Made by a program: the position numbers and the translations under genes | Origin: Photorhabdus noenieputensis | GTDB taxonomy: Bacteria; Pseudomonadota; Gammaproteobacteria; Enterobacterales; Enterobacteriaceae | Length of the DNA stretch: 64,000 nucleotides | NCBI RefSeq assembly: GCF_018448935.1 | Contig: NZ_RCWC01000007.1 | Location: 1 to 64,000 of the forward strand | Reading direction: 5' to 3' | Notes under the pieces: model-generated | Seen by the model: only the letters and a program-made list of their open reading frames with translations | Told to the model about the DNA's origin: nothing | Database searches by the model: none | Shown: in pieces, positions 10,531 to 19,094 of the stretch | How the letters are laid out: the number at the start of each line of letters is the position of its first letter | How positions within the stretch are numbered: position 1 is the first letter of the stretch

Positions 10531-10546
10531 TTAGATAGAGGCTGAT

Positions 10547-11866
10547 ATGCATCGATATTTTGAAGAAATAAATAGAATCAGTTACGAAGGTAGACAAAGT
10601 AATAATCCATTAGCTTTCCGTCACTACAATCCCGAAGAGATTATTCTAGGCAAAAAGATGAAAGATCATCTGCGTTTTGCCGTCTGCTATTGGCACAGTT
10701 TTTGTTGGAATGGTGCTGATATGTTTGGCTCTGGGGCATTTGAGCGTTTTTGGCAAAAAGGCAATGATGCCTTAGAATTGGCGAAGCTTAAAGCTGATGT
10801 TGCTTTTGAGTTTTTCTACAAGCTCAATATTCCTTTTTATTGTTTCCATGATATTGATGTTGCACCCGAAGGCCGTTCCTTAAAAGAATATATTTATAAT
10901 TTGGAAATTATGTCCGATATTCTTGCTGATAAACAAGCAGAGACTGACGTTAAATTGTTATGGGGAACGGCAAACTGTTTTACACATCCGCGTTATGCTG
11001 CCGGTGCATCAACTAATCCAGATCTCAATATTTTTGCTTATGCATCAGCACAAGTATGTCAGGTTATGCAAATGACTAAAAAACTGGGCGGTGAAAATTA
11101 TGTACTGTGGGGTGGACGTGAAGGCTATGAAAGTTTACTCAATACAGATTTACGTCAAGAAAGAGAACAAATTGGCCGTTTTATGCAAATGGTTGTGGAT
11201 TACAAATACAAAATTGGTTTTCAGGGAACATTATTAATTGAACCTAAACCTCAGGAACCGACTAAACACCAGTATGATTATGATGTGGCGACTGTTTATG
11301 GTTTCCTAAAGCAGTTTGGTTTAGAAAATGAAATTAAGGTGAATATTGAAGCTAACCACGCCACATTAGCTGGACACTCCTTTCAGCATGAAGTAGCCAC
11401 AGCGATTGCATTGGGGATATTTGGTTCTATTGATGCGAATCGCGGGGATGCTCAATTGGGTTGGGATACCGATCAATTTCCAAATAGTGTCGAGGAAAAT
11501 TCTCTTGTAATGTATGAAATCTTAAAAGCCGGTGGCTTTACCACGGGTGGTTTAAATTTCGATGCGAAAGTTCGCCGTCAAAGTATTGATATTGATGATC
11601 TGTTTTATGGGCATATCGGTGCCATCGATACTATGGCTTTATCATTAAAGAGTGCGGTGAAAATATTAGTAGACGGTAAATTAGATGAATATGTCGCTCA
11701 GCGTTATTCTGGTTGGAATAGTGAATTAGGTAGAGATATTCTTGAAGGAAAAATGACACTTGATGAAGTGGCTCATTATGCAGAAACATTGGTTCAAGAA
11801 CCTAAACATCGAAGTGGACAACAGGAATTACTCGAAAATCTTATTAATCGCTATATTTATGATTAA
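10547..11866 (+). CDS. xylA: Xylose isomerase
   Basis: A 439-residue protein matching enterobacterial XylA (440) end to end. It has the catalytic His in [11 protein letters not shown] at about residue 101, metal and substrate ligands in [16 protein letters not shown] and [15 protein letters not shown], and the [17 protein letters not shown] metal motif. It converts D-xylose to D-xylulose in the cytoplasm. In E. coli xylB (xylulokinase) follows directly; here no kinase follows, only a short remnant and an unrelated hypothetical gene. An ERIC hairpin occupies most of the leader. Enzyme call firm; pathway completeness is doubtful from this window. Confidence 0.95.
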   Translation: MHRYFEEINRISYEGRQSNNPLAFRHYNPEEIILGKKMKDHLRFAVCYWHSFCWNGADMFGSGAFERFWQKGNDALELAKLKADVAFEFFYKLNIPFYCFHDIDVAPEGRSLKEYIYNLEIMSDILADKQAETDVKLLWGTANCFTHPRYAAGASTNPDLNIFAYASAQVCQVMQMTKKLGGENYVLWGGREGYESLLNTDLRQEREQIGRFMQMVVDYKYKIGFQGTLLIEPKPQEPTKHQYDYDVATVYGFLKQFGLENEIKVNIEANHATLAGHSFQHEVATAIALGIFGSIDANRGDAQLGWDTDQFPNSVEENSLVMYEILKAGGFTTGGLNFDAKVRRQSIDIDDLFYGHIGAIDTMALSLKSAVKILVDGKLDEYVAQRYSGWNSELGRDILEGKMTLDEVAHYAETLVQEPKHRSGQQELLENLINRYIYD

Positions 11867-12010
11867 ATTAGTTATTGGCTAACAGGTCCTACGTTGGGAA
11901 CAGTCAAGCTAGAGGATGGTGACTGGATGATAGAAGTCGTCTTGGTAGAAACGGGTGAAAAAACCGAATACCGTCTGACCCACATTAACAATGATCCCAA
12001 GGCCGCCTGA
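11867..12010 (+). pseudogene. Short remnant open frame after xylA, origin unknown
   Basis: The frame of xylA stays open after its stop for 47 codons, ending at TGA 12008-12010. It reads LTGPTLGTVKLEDGDWMIEV, then VLVETGEKTEYRLTHINND with no ribosome site. It looks like the C-terminal end of a protein whose front is missing, perhaps where xylB was lost. Family not recognised. Confidence 0.35.
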
Positions 12011-12202
12011 ATGTACGCTATTGCTATTAGCACCGCTAATTCTTCTTTCTGTTTTTCAGTTATTCACTAAATAAAATCCTGTAAGTCAGTATATTTTCTG
12101 ATTTGTCATAAAATGAATATTTAATCGTGATATGAATACGAATTTTTCTTATCTTTTATGTGAAAATACACATTTTTTTGACAAGTAAAATGGGATTATG
12201 AG
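12011..12202. other. AT-rich intergenic stretch
   Basis: About 190 bp of AT-rich DNA preceding the hypothetical gene. No repeat or RNA gene recognised. Confidence 0.4.
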
Positions 12203-12775
12203 ATGGCTCACATACAATTAGGAAATGGTGAAATTATTAATCTTACCGAAGCAGAAACAAGAAATTCTCGCGAAGCGAAAGGCGGATATGTATATATGCT
12301 TGATAATATAGCGTATAAACCAATGAATCTAAACAATTCTATTAAAGGTGTTTTTAAAAACTGTGATCGTAGTTATGGCTTGCCAAGCGTATACTTAGAC
12401 GTTTTTAATGCTAAATTTTCATTTCAAGGCAGCAATGGTATAGATCGTAATGAGGACGCTACTATTATTAAGATGAAACGAATTGATACCAGTAATAATA
12501 GTGGTAATCATTTCTTTCAGATTTCCCACGGTGGTAGAGCGAATCTTGAGAACTTTATTAATAACGAAGGTGATGAAGAAAGGTTAAAAAGAATCTTACG
12601 AGCTTTATGTGCAGCTAGGGAATCAAATTTAAAAGATCCTCAAGGTTTTTATTCGTCGAGAGGATCTAACCCGATATTGTTCTGTGATATTCATTGTGGT
12701 ACAACCCCTAGCTTAGAAATTGAAGAATTGATTGAATATACTCAAAATAGGATGAAAAATTCCCTTGACGATTAA
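12203..12775 (+). CDS. Hypothetical protein, orphan
   Basis: A 190-residue hydrophilic protein with no signal peptide or membrane segment and no family recognised. Notable features: an early Tyr-rich stretch (GGYVYMLDNIAYKP), a central HFFQISHGGRANLENF and a C-terminal CDIHCGTTPSLEIEELIEY. The Cys-His-Cys and two His-rich spots could be catalytic or metal-binding, but this is only suggestive. It stands alone between xylA and the VOC gene, is AT-rich, and sits at the edge of a plasmid-like block, so it may be acquired DNA. A toxin or effector role is possible but unsupported. The ribosome site before its ATG is weak. Confidence 0.6.
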   Translation: MAHIQLGNGEIINLTEAETRNSREAKGGYVYMLDNIAYKPMNLNNSIKGVFKNCDRSYGLPSVYLDVFNAKFSFQGSNGIDRNEDATIIKMKRIDTSNNSGNHFFQISHGGRANLENFINNEGDEERLKRILRALCAARESNLKDPQGFYSSRGSNPILFCDIHCGTTPSLEIEELIEYTQNRMKNSLDD

Positions 12776-13066
12776 CTGTCGCTAGTCTTATCAGATCTGA
12801 CAAAGCACTTTGGAAGGTTGAGAGTTACCGGTTTGGATATGGATGTTGAATCCTTATACAAAGCGCAAGAGGTAACTCTCATGTTTTCCCCACAAGATTC
12901 GATCTTAGACATCTCCATATCCCAGAATTCCCACATCAATTTACATATGTATGTATATACAGCCTGCTAACATTATATTACTATGATACAAGCGCAATCC
13001 GGTAACAAATGTTACATATTGATTTGCTTTTACTCTCTTATTGAATCTAACTTAGGTGAGAATTAC
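12776..13066. other. Intergenic stretch with an 11-bp inverted repeat
   Basis: TGAGAGTTACC (12819-12829) and GGTAACTCTCA (12871-12881) are exact inverted repeats 41 bp apart. A short open frame from 12881 (MFSPQDSILDIS) looks like a leftover. Possibly a remnant of a small mobile element; no family assigned. Confidence 0.35.
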
Positions 13067-13441
13067 ATGATGACAGTATCCCCCAAGCCTAACCTTCAAC
13101 TTGTTTACGTATCTGATATTGAATGTTCGACGGTCTTCTACGAGACGATTTTCAATGCTAAGCCGGTATTTTCGAGCCCTCGTTATGTGGCATTTGCCGC
13201 CGGCGGTGAAGCACTATTCGCTATTTGGTCAGGCGGAACAACGCCAGATGCCTCTACTCCTCGGTTCTCTGAGATCGGTATTATGTTGCCATCTGGAGAA
13301 GATGTAGATCGCTTATTTGAAGAATGGCAGAAGAAACCCGATATCAAGATTGTGAAGGAACCCCACACTGAAATTTTTGGTCGTACTTTCCTCGTTGAAG
13401 ATCCCGATGGTCATATTATTCGGGTATGTCCTTTGGATTAG
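13067..13441 (+). CDS. VOC-superfamily (glyoxalase/bleomycin-resistance type) protein
   Basis: A 124-residue protein starting at MMTVSPKPN (AGGTGAG ribosome site 8 nt upstream); the frame is open further back to 12983 but without a ribosome site. It shows the vicinal-oxygen-chelate pattern: LVYVSDIECSTVFYETIF, YVAFAAGG, and at the end GRTFLVEDPDGHIIRVCPLD. Members bind a metal in a paired beta-alpha-beta-beta-beta fold and act as lyases, dioxygenases or drug-binding proteins. The exact role cannot be inferred. Its 3' end abuts the ccdAB promoter. Confidence 0.8.
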   Translation: MMTVSPKPNLQLVYVSDIECSTVFYETIFNAKPVFSSPRYVAFAAGGEALFAIWSGGTTPDASTPRFSEIGIMLPSGEDVDRLFEEWQKKPDIKIVKEPHTEIFGRTFLVEDPDGHIIRVCPLD

Positions 13442-13446
13442 ATGTA

Positions 13447-13475
13447 TTGACTCTTTTCTGCCGTCCTTATATAAA
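13447..13475 (+). promoter_or_regulatory. Candidate ccdAB promoter
   Basis: TTGACT (13447-13452) and TATAAA (13470-13475) are spaced 17 bp. A second good -10 hexamer, TATAAT, lies at 13485-13490 without an obvious -35. The start of ccdA is at 13529. Confidence 0.45.
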
Positions 13476-13528
13476 AAAGCTTGCTATAATTACAAGTGTA
13501 AAATAACGTGTTTCATACAGGGGTTAAC

Positions 13529-13768
13529 ATGCCAGCAACACAAATCAGATTAAAGAAAACAGTGAGCGTGACCGTTGCACCTGAACTGTATCAACAAGCG
13601 AGACAGGTAGGGCTTAACTTATCAGCAGTGCTGACTAAAGCACTAATTTCGGAACTGAAAGCCGTTGAGTCTGAACGCTGGAAACGTGAGAATAAGGCAG
13701 GAATGGAAGAACTTAATCGTATCACTAACGAACACGGTTTACTGTCTGACAAGTACAGGGTGTTCTGA
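13529..13768 (+). CDS. ccdA: CcdA-type antitoxin
   Basis: A 79-residue protein from MPATQIRLKK, preceded by AGGGGT; a 7-codon longer reading from 13508 is less likely. The N-terminal ribbon-helix-helix (KKTVSVTVAPELYQQARQVG, LNLSAVLTKAL) should bind the operator, and the C-terminal part RWKRENKAGMEELNR followed by LLSDKYRVF matches the CcdB-binding tail of F-plasmid CcdA. It would neutralise the gyrase poison CcdB. The toxin start lies one base after its stop. Confidence 0.88.
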   Translation: MPATQIRLKKTVSVTVAPELYQQARQVGLNLSAVLTKALISELKAVESERWKRENKAGMEELNRITNEHGLLSDKYRVF

Positions 13769-13769
13769 G

Positions 13770-14075
13770 ATGCAGTATGTTGTTTATCGCAATATTGGCA
13801 ATTCTGCTTACCCATATCTTCTTGACGTACAGAGTGACATTATTGATATGTTGAATACAAGATTAATGATACCCCTGTTTCTGAAAGAAAATTTTAAAGG
13901 CAAAGTTCCTATAAGATTATGTCCAATATTGACAATTGAGGAGAGTGACTACATCGTCATGACTCATGAAATGGCAAGTATCAGAGTATCTATGATCGGT
14001 AATGAAGTTATTGATGTCACATCCCACCGGAAACAAATTAAAGATGCTTTGGATTTTCTCATTGATGGATTTTGA
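13770..14075 (+). CDS. ccdB: CcdB-type gyrase toxin
   Basis: A 101-residue protein starting at 13770, one base after the ccdA stop; upstream in-frame codons overlap ccdA and are not used. It is colinear with F-plasmid CcdB (101 aa): MQYVVYRN at the start, YLLDVQSDIIDMLNTRLMIP, and MTHEMASIRVSMIGNEVIDV. The C-terminal end is FLIDGF where F CcdB has WGI, the residues that contact GyrA; the Trp is lost, so gyrase poisoning could be weaker. Apparently full length. Confidence 0.9.
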   Translation: MQYVVYRNIGNSAYPYLLDVQSDIIDMLNTRLMIPLFLKENFKGKVPIRLCPILTIEESDYIVMTHEMASIRVSMIGNEVIDVTSHRKQIKDALDFLIDGF

Positions 14076-14155
14076 CTAGTCGAAAAAGTAACGCAACAAT
14101 GGATGGTATTTGGCTTGTTGCATAGTCGCCATCACGATTTCTTAAAATAACGACT

Positions 14156-14181
14156 AGGGGACTTCGTTTATGAAGTCCTCT
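14156..14181 (+). terminator. Hairpin after ccdB
   Basis: AGGGGACTTC (14156-14165) pairs with GAAGTCCTCT (14172-14181), with one G-U pair, between converging ccdB and the yoeB remnant. Probably a terminator, although no U-run follows. Confidence 0.5.
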
Positions 14182-14193
14182 GATAGGTAGTCC

Positions 14194-14349
14194 TTAATAG
14201 TGCTGCACGATAATGATTGCATCATCTGTTACCTTGTAAACCAGACGATGCTCTCGATTAATACGTCTAGACCAATAACCCGACAATTATGTTTTAAAGG
14301 TTCTCCATCAAAGGGTTGCCTTTACCATTTCAGTCCAAGATAAAATCAT
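14194..14349 (-). pseudogene. yoeB: Collapsed YoeB/Txe-type toxin gene
   Basis: From ATG at 14349 the frame begins MILSWTE, the YoeB start, then breaks. GKGNP and DGEPLKHN appear in different frames, and the end [18 protein letters not shown] then [12 protein letters not shown] appears in yet another (codons near SGYW are disrupted). So both ends of YoeB are visible, the middle 30 or so codons are missing and at least one frameshift separates the parts. The active-site region (RRINxEHRLVY) survives only as DNA. It follows yefM, as in intact loci. Confidence 0.75.
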
Positions 14350-14353
14350 TCTT

Positions 14354-14614
14354 TCAATAGCCCTTTTTCAATAGCCCTTTTTCAATCATTCTCCCTGCTT
14401 CCACTTCAGCAATTGCCTGATTTAAATGTGCCGCGTTTTTCGGGCTAGCCATTAAATAGGCTGTTTCTTCGTAGGCTTGAAAATCTTCCAAACGTAGGGC
14501 GATCGCTGGCTTGCCATTCTGATGAGTAATCAGAATTGGCTTGTGATTGTCGTTCACTTTATCTAAGGGGCTGGCGAAGTGAGTTCTAAATGCTGAATAG
14601 TTTATTGTGTCCAT
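14354..14614 (-). CDS. yefM: YefM-type antitoxin with altered C-terminus
   Basis: An 86-residue protein from MDTINYSAFRTHFAS, with a strong GGGGGAGAGG ribosome site; an ATG at 14680 is upstream but lacks support. The Phd/YefM pattern is clear (PILITHQNGKPAIALRLEDF, then EETAYLMASPKNAAHLNQAI). A 14-bp direct duplication (unit ATTGAAAAAGGGCT) near the 3' end shifts the last codons to LLKKGY. Without it the protein would end LLKE and its stop would overlap the toxin ATG. Antitoxin function may be kept, but its partner is broken. Confidence 0.8.
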   Translation of the reverse strand: MDTINYSAFRTHFASPLDKVNDNHKPILITHQNGKPAIALRLEDFQAYEETAYLMASPKNAAHLNQAIAEVEAGRMIEKGLLKKGY

Positions 14615-14669
14615 CGTTAATTCCCTCTCCCCCGCTTCCATTATGCTTATAAGTTCATAGTTAATTTTC

Positions 14670-15083
14670 TTACTTGCCATAGTAACCGGCCTCGTAAGAA
14701 TTGATGATTCCGTTAATTAATGCTTTTTTCTTCTTATTTGAAATCTGACTATTGTTGATTTCTTTTGTGTGTATTTTGGGTGAAATGAATATTTCGGACA
14801 TGCCGATTTCTTGAATTAAATTATCACTCTTAAAATAATTAATTTTTTTCTCAAATTCATGTGAACTGATGTTATTCATTCTATCCTTAACTCCTTCTCG
14901 ATAAAATTGTTCAAAGAATGGCGTCATAAGCTTAATAGAATTATTTACATGTGTTTCAAAATTAGGGTCAAAATCATCATTAGAGCGATAAACATAATGT
15001 CGGGCTTCCCGTTCATAAGGTGGGAGATTTATTGAACAAGAAGATAAAAATAAGAAAATAGGGAAAAAATATAAAGCACGCAT
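14670..15083 (-). CDS. Small lipoprotein, Exc2-like (plasmid entry exclusion type)
   Basis: A 137-residue protein with a lipoprotein signal (FFPIFLFLSSCS, lipobox LSSC with Cys16), so it should be lipid-anchored in the envelope. The segment EAREARHYVYRSNDDFDPNF-type motif (here YEREARHYVYRSNDDFDPNF) resembles Exc2-family exclusion lipoproteins of small plasmids, recalled without a search. The GAGG ribosome site sits well before the ATG. It lies among TA loci, in keeping with a plasmid-derived block. An unrelated small lipoprotein is the alternative. Confidence 0.5.
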   Translation of the reverse strand: MRALYFFPIFLFLSSCSINLPPYEREARHYVYRSNDDFDPNFETHVNNSIKLMTPFFEQFYREGVKDRMNNISSHEFEKKINYFKSDNLIQEIGMSEIFISPKIHTKEINNSQISNKKKKALINGIINSYEAGYYGK

Positions 15084-15119
15084 AAAAAATCCTCAATGAT
15101 TATTGTCCTAATAATAGAT

Positions 15120-15335
15120 TTAAATAATTATCGGTTGTTTATTGATCACACGCTGATTATGTTCTTCGAAGGCATCTGCCAGCTTTTTATTGAAGCGAAC
15201 CGATTTAACCAATGCATTGAAGAAAACTTCTGAGTCTCGGTTATTCAAACTCATAACTTCGTATTCATGAATGGTTTTTTCAGCATGTGTTAATGCACTA
15301 GTCAGGATAAAGTTGCTAACTGTGGCTGTATTCAT
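15120..15335 (-). CDS. TacA/DUF1778-type antitoxin, N-terminally truncated, orphan
   Basis: A 71-residue protein from MNTATVSNFIL, with an AAGGAAGG ribosome site; longer readings from 15383 have none. SNFILTSALTHAEKTIHEYE, then SEVFFNALVKSVRFNKKLADAF match the C-terminal two-thirds of TacA-type antitoxins (VSEFM..A...A...I). The N-terminal DNA-binding beta strand is missing, and no GNAT toxin gene is next to it. It may be a decaying orphan or a stand-alone anti-toxin against a toxin elsewhere. Confidence 0.6.
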   Translation of the reverse strand: MNTATVSNFILTSALTHAEKTIHEYEVMSLNNRDSEVFFNALVKSVRFNKKLADAFEEHNQRVINKQPIII

Positions 15336-15479
15336 AGAGAATACCTTCCTTAGATGTATACCCGTTAGATAATGTGAGAGCAATGTACGTCAAAATGGTG
15401 TTTTTTCCAATTTTTACGATGACAAAAATTGCATTTATATTTTCAAGCTAAGGTTTTTCTGTGTCGTTTCATTTGATTT

Positions 15480-18400
15480 CTAACTATGCAATTCCCCCAA
15501 TTTCTGCTTAATTTGCTGTTGAAAATATTCCGCACGAGTTAATAAAACGGCTATTGTTTTCACATCACACTGTTCACTCTTTTCAATCCGCAGGCAGACA
15601 CGTATTCCTTGCTGATATTGCATCAGCGCAAAAGCGCCTTTCATACGGTGGGCGTGATGCACGACTTTTTCATGGCATTGTTGGTTTTCCTGTTGTTGCA
15701 ATTGTGCAATATCTTCCGACATCCCTTGCTGTATTGCGCTAAGTAATTGGCGCTCTACAGCTATATCTTGTTGTGCCAACGCTTGAATTTCATCGAATTT
15801 TAATGTTGCTTTGTCATTAACTTGCCGGTAATAACGGGTAATTTCTGCCAGCAATTTGCTTTGCACCAGTGGTTTGATCAATACACCATTCATTCCCGCT
15901 TCCAAACAACGAGCCTGTTCGGTAGAGAACGCGTTCGCGGTACAGCCCAGGATAATAAATGGCGGTAATTGCCGTAATCGTTCATGTTTTCTCAGTAACT
16001 GAGCCAGTTGGTAACCATTCATCATCGGCATCTGGCAATCTGTCAGCACGATATCGAAATAACCCTCCTCCACCAGCTTCATGGCTTGTTCACCGCTTTC
16101 AGTTAGCGCGATACGATGTCCCGATGGCGCTAACTGTAATGACAACACCTGTAAATTGGCAGGTAAATCATCAACCACTAAGATATTCAAAGATTCATGA
16201 AGCTCCGTCTCAATGTTTTCGGTTTTTTCGCTTATCGCCTCTTTTTCAATAATCGTGCGCGTCAGCGGTAACACCACGGTAACCTGTGCGCCACCACTGG
16301 GTGCCCCCGTGATTTTCAAGCTGCCACCCATTAGTTCAACTAACTGTACAGAAATAGGTAATCCCAACCCGGTACCGGTTTTACCGCCATTATTTTGTGT
16401 CACCTGTACATAGGGCAACAAAACCGCTTCATACATGGTTTCCGGGATGCCACAACCGGTATCGGCAACCACCAGCGTAATTTCATCTTGGTGATTCTCT
16501 GGAATAGGCTGATAGCTGGCGCTGATCTGTACACTTCCCTGTTCGGTAAATTTAATGGCATTGCCCAACAGGTTATTGATGACTTGGGTTATGCGTGTCG
16601 CATCCAGTAGATGATAATATTCAGACGGTAAATCAAACTGATAGGTGAAAAATAATTCTTTTTCCTTTGCTCGATGGCTGAAAGTTGCTACACAACTTTC
16701 CAGAATTGCCTGCAATGATTCCGACTTGAGATTCAGTACCATCCGACCAGATTCTATCTTGGAGAAATCCAGCACATCACCGATGATTCCTTGCAAAGAT
16801 ATTGCCGCCTGCCAGGCGATATGTAATGGCGTGGATGGTTGAGTTTGCTTTTTTACCTCCAGATCAAGGATACCGATAATGGCTTGCAGCGGGGTGCGGA
16901 TCTCATGGCTCATGTGGGCCAGAAAATCTGATTTCTCCAGGCTAGCGAGTTCGGCCTTATCACGCTCCTGACGTAGCTCTTGTGCCAGCAATTTACGTTC
17001 GGTGACATCAAACCAACCACCAATGATTCCCTGAACAACGCCTTCGGTATTGCTATAACTTTCGAGCCACAAATAAACATCTTTATCTTGTCCCTGAATA
17101 ACAATGTTGCGATCAGAGAAATGTACCGGTGCCCCTTCCAGACAGCGTAGAAAAATTAGACTGATCTCTTGCTCATCGGTCGGCTTTAGAAAGCATAAGG
17201 AAAAAAGACTACGACCAATCACCTCAGATCCGACAGTGCCCATTTCATGCCGGAAATAGAGGTTAGCCGCTGTGATGCACATGGTTGGATCGCAGACAAA
17301 CATTGGCGTAGGCATGTTATTAAAGAGTGTTTCCCAGTACGCCAGCAAATCTTGTAAGTTGCTTTCTGCGGTCTTACGTCGTCTGATTTGATGTGCGAGA
17401 TAACTGCCCCAAAAAATTGAGCTTAACGCAATTACAAGTAACGCCCCTCCCCACAGCTTCACCCAAGGAGAGATTTTATTGTCATTATAAGGCGTGACAT
17501 TCGCCATAGATAACCACTTCAACCGTAATACCCGCAGTTCATTTGGTGGCAGTGCATCAATGCTTTTATTTAATATGTCCACCAGTTGAGGATAGGTCGG
17601 TATGATGGCGTATTGTTCCGGTTGCAGCGAGCCTTTAAAGAACTGAATAGAAATATTGGTGCCGTAGTGGCTTGCTTGTAGGTAATCAGCACTGATTAGG
17701 CTATCAAAAGTGGCATCTGCCGCGCCGGCCAGCACCATATCAATACCTTGTGTCACGCTGTCAACTTCGATGATAAAAATCTCTGGATACTGTTTTAAGA
17801 GTGATAAAAGTGCGTTGCCGCGCTGAATTGCCACCCGATGGTGTTTAAGTTGTTCGAACTCATAAGGCGCATTACGCTCATTGCGCGTGATCATCACCCA
17901 TTCCACGGTACCATAGGGATGACTGAAAGAGAGCCAACGGCTACGTTCGGGCGTGTTGAGCATGGAGGTCATTTGTGCTTCGCCATTTTCTAACCGCTTT
18001 TTAATGCCTGTTGCGCCATCTGTTGGGATAAAATTAAAGGTGATGCCACTTTTTTCTCCCAGTAAACGTAAAATGTCCACATCCAGCCCGGTGATTTGAC
18101 CGTTTTTATCCAGAAAAGAATAAGGTGGCGCAGCGCGATTCAGTGCCACATTGACGACAGGATTTTTTTTAATCCAGGCTTTTTCCTGAGCTGAAAAGAT
18201 GGCGGCGTCGTTACTGTTGCCTAACGCTAGCCCAGAAATCCAACGTTCATAAACTTTATTTCTGATGGCATGAGGAATGGATGTCAGAATCAGATTTACT
18301 GCTTCAACCATGCCATCACCGTTGTGGCCAAGAAAATCATATCGTTCCCCGAGTGAAATATCCCGTCGGTAAGTCAAACCGGTAAATGGACGAAAAGCCA

Positions 18401-19091
18401 GTAAATAGGCAATCTGGCTTTGTCCATCGAGATAGGCATCCATTTTGCCATCTACGACTGCTTGTATTCCCTCCTGCTGATTTTTCGCCATTGAAATGGT
18501 GCGGTAATGTTTACGTAATTGCTTAATGACATCCGGATCACTACCGGGTGCCGCCATAATATTCATTTCAGCAAAAGGCATATTCACTTGTTCTTTGCGC
18601 ATAATCAGGGCAAGTGGTTGTACCAGAATTGGATAAGTGTCGTTTGCTCCATTTCCTGATTGCGATGAGGCGGAATTCGATAACAGTTGGATATCGCCAC
18701 GTTGCAACGCTTTATAAGCTGATTCCCAGTTGCCAAACAACCGTACCTCCACTGGCCTTTTCAGCACGGTTTCAATCAAGCGCAGGTAATCCGCATAAAT
18801 CCCTTCCAACTTGCCGTCCCAACGATGGATCACCAATGGGGCACCGATACAACAGAGAATGCCGACTTTTAATGTCGGGAAACGTAAGGGAAGAACCGTT
18901 TGTTCTTTGACCGGCAACGGCAAAAATTCCTGCGATTCTTGTGTGATGTTTGAATAAAACTCCACCGGTAGTCCATTTGCAGGGAGATCTTGCGCATTGC
19001 GGTATTCAAACAGGTTGAGACTCCAACCAGATAGCGGTAACAGCAATACCAATAGGGCAATCCATCGCCATGTTTTGCACCGGTACTTCAT
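15480..19091 (-). CDS. BvgS/EvgS-type hybrid sensor histidine kinase
   Basis: A 1203-residue unorthodox sensor. An N-terminal signal segment (WIALLVLLLPLSGWS) is followed by two periplasmic SBP_bac_3 (Venus flytrap) domains at about 60-290 and 310-530. A membrane segment (WGGALLVIALSSIFWGSYLA) lies at about 545-565 and a PAS domain at about 585-700. HisKA has the phospho-His in HMSHEIRTPLQ (about 730), and HATPase_c has NAIKFTEQG, DTGCGIPE and GTGLGLPIS. A receiver has Asp in LTDCQMPMMNGYQ (about 1018), and a C-terminal Hpt has HAHRMKGAF (about 1147). It should relay phosphate His-Asp-His to the response regulator gene 4 nt upstream. It is last in the T6SS-led run. The ligand is unknown. Confidence 0.92.
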   Translation of the reverse strand: MKYRCKTWRWIALLVLLLPLSGWSLNLFEYRNAQDLPANGLPVEFYSNITQESQEFLPLPVKEQTVLPLRFPTLKVGILCCIGAPLVIHRWDGKLEGIYADYLRLIETVLKRPVEVRLFGNWESAYKALQRGDIQLLSNSASSQSGNGANDTYPILVQPLALIMRKEQVNMPFAEMNIMAAPGSDPDVIKQLRKHYRTISMAKNQQEGIQAVVDGKMDAYLDGQSQIAYLLAFRPFTGLTYRRDISLGERYDFLGHNGDGMVEAVNLILTSIPHAIRNKVYERWISGLALGNSNDAAIFSAQEKAWIKKNPVVNVALNRAAPPYSFLDKNGQITGLDVDILRLLGEKSGITFNFIPTDGATGIKKRLENGEAQMTSMLNTPERSRWLSFSHPYGTVEWVMITRNERNAPYEFEQLKHHRVAIQRGNALLSLLKQYPEIFIIEVDSVTQGIDMVLAGAADATFDSLISADYLQASHYGTNISIQFFKGSLQPEQYAIIPTYPQLVDILNKSIDALPPNELRVLRLKWLSMANVTPYNDNKISPWVKLWGGALLVIALSSIFWGSYLAHQIRRRKTAESNLQDLLAYWETLFNNMPTPMFVCDPTMCITAANLYFRHEMGTVGSEVIGRSLFSLCFLKPTDEQEISLIFLRCLEGAPVHFSDRNIVIQGQDKDVYLWLESYSNTEGVVQGIIGGWFDVTERKLLAQELRQERDKAELASLEKSDFLAHMSHEIRTPLQAIIGILDLEVKKQTQPSTPLHIAWQAAISLQGIIGDVLDFSKIESGRMVLNLKSESLQAILESCVATFSHRAKEKELFFTYQFDLPSEYYHLLDATRITQVINNLLGNAIKFTEQGSVQISASYQPIPENHQDEITLVVADTGCGIPETMYEAVLLPYVQVTQNNGGKTGTGLGLPISVQLVELMGGSLKITGAPSGGAQVTVVLPLTRTIIEKEAISEKTENIETELHESLNILVVDDLPANLQVLSLQLAPSGHRIALTESGEQAMKLVEEGYFDIVLTDCQMPMMNGYQLAQLLRKHERLRQLPPFIILGCTANAFSTEQARCLEAGMNGVLIKPLVQSKLLAEITRYYRQVNDKATLKFDEIQALAQQDIAVERQLLSAIQQGMSEDIAQLQQQENQQCHEKVVHHAHRMKGAFALMQYQQGIRVCLRIEKSEQCDVKTIAVLLTRAEYFQQQIKQKLGELHS

Positions 19092-19094
19092 GGC

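Noticed and set aside
14345-14395. Short direct repeats that might suggest a CRISPR-like or tandem array
   Set aside because: Only two copies of 14 bp inside the yefM end, best explained as a single duplication.
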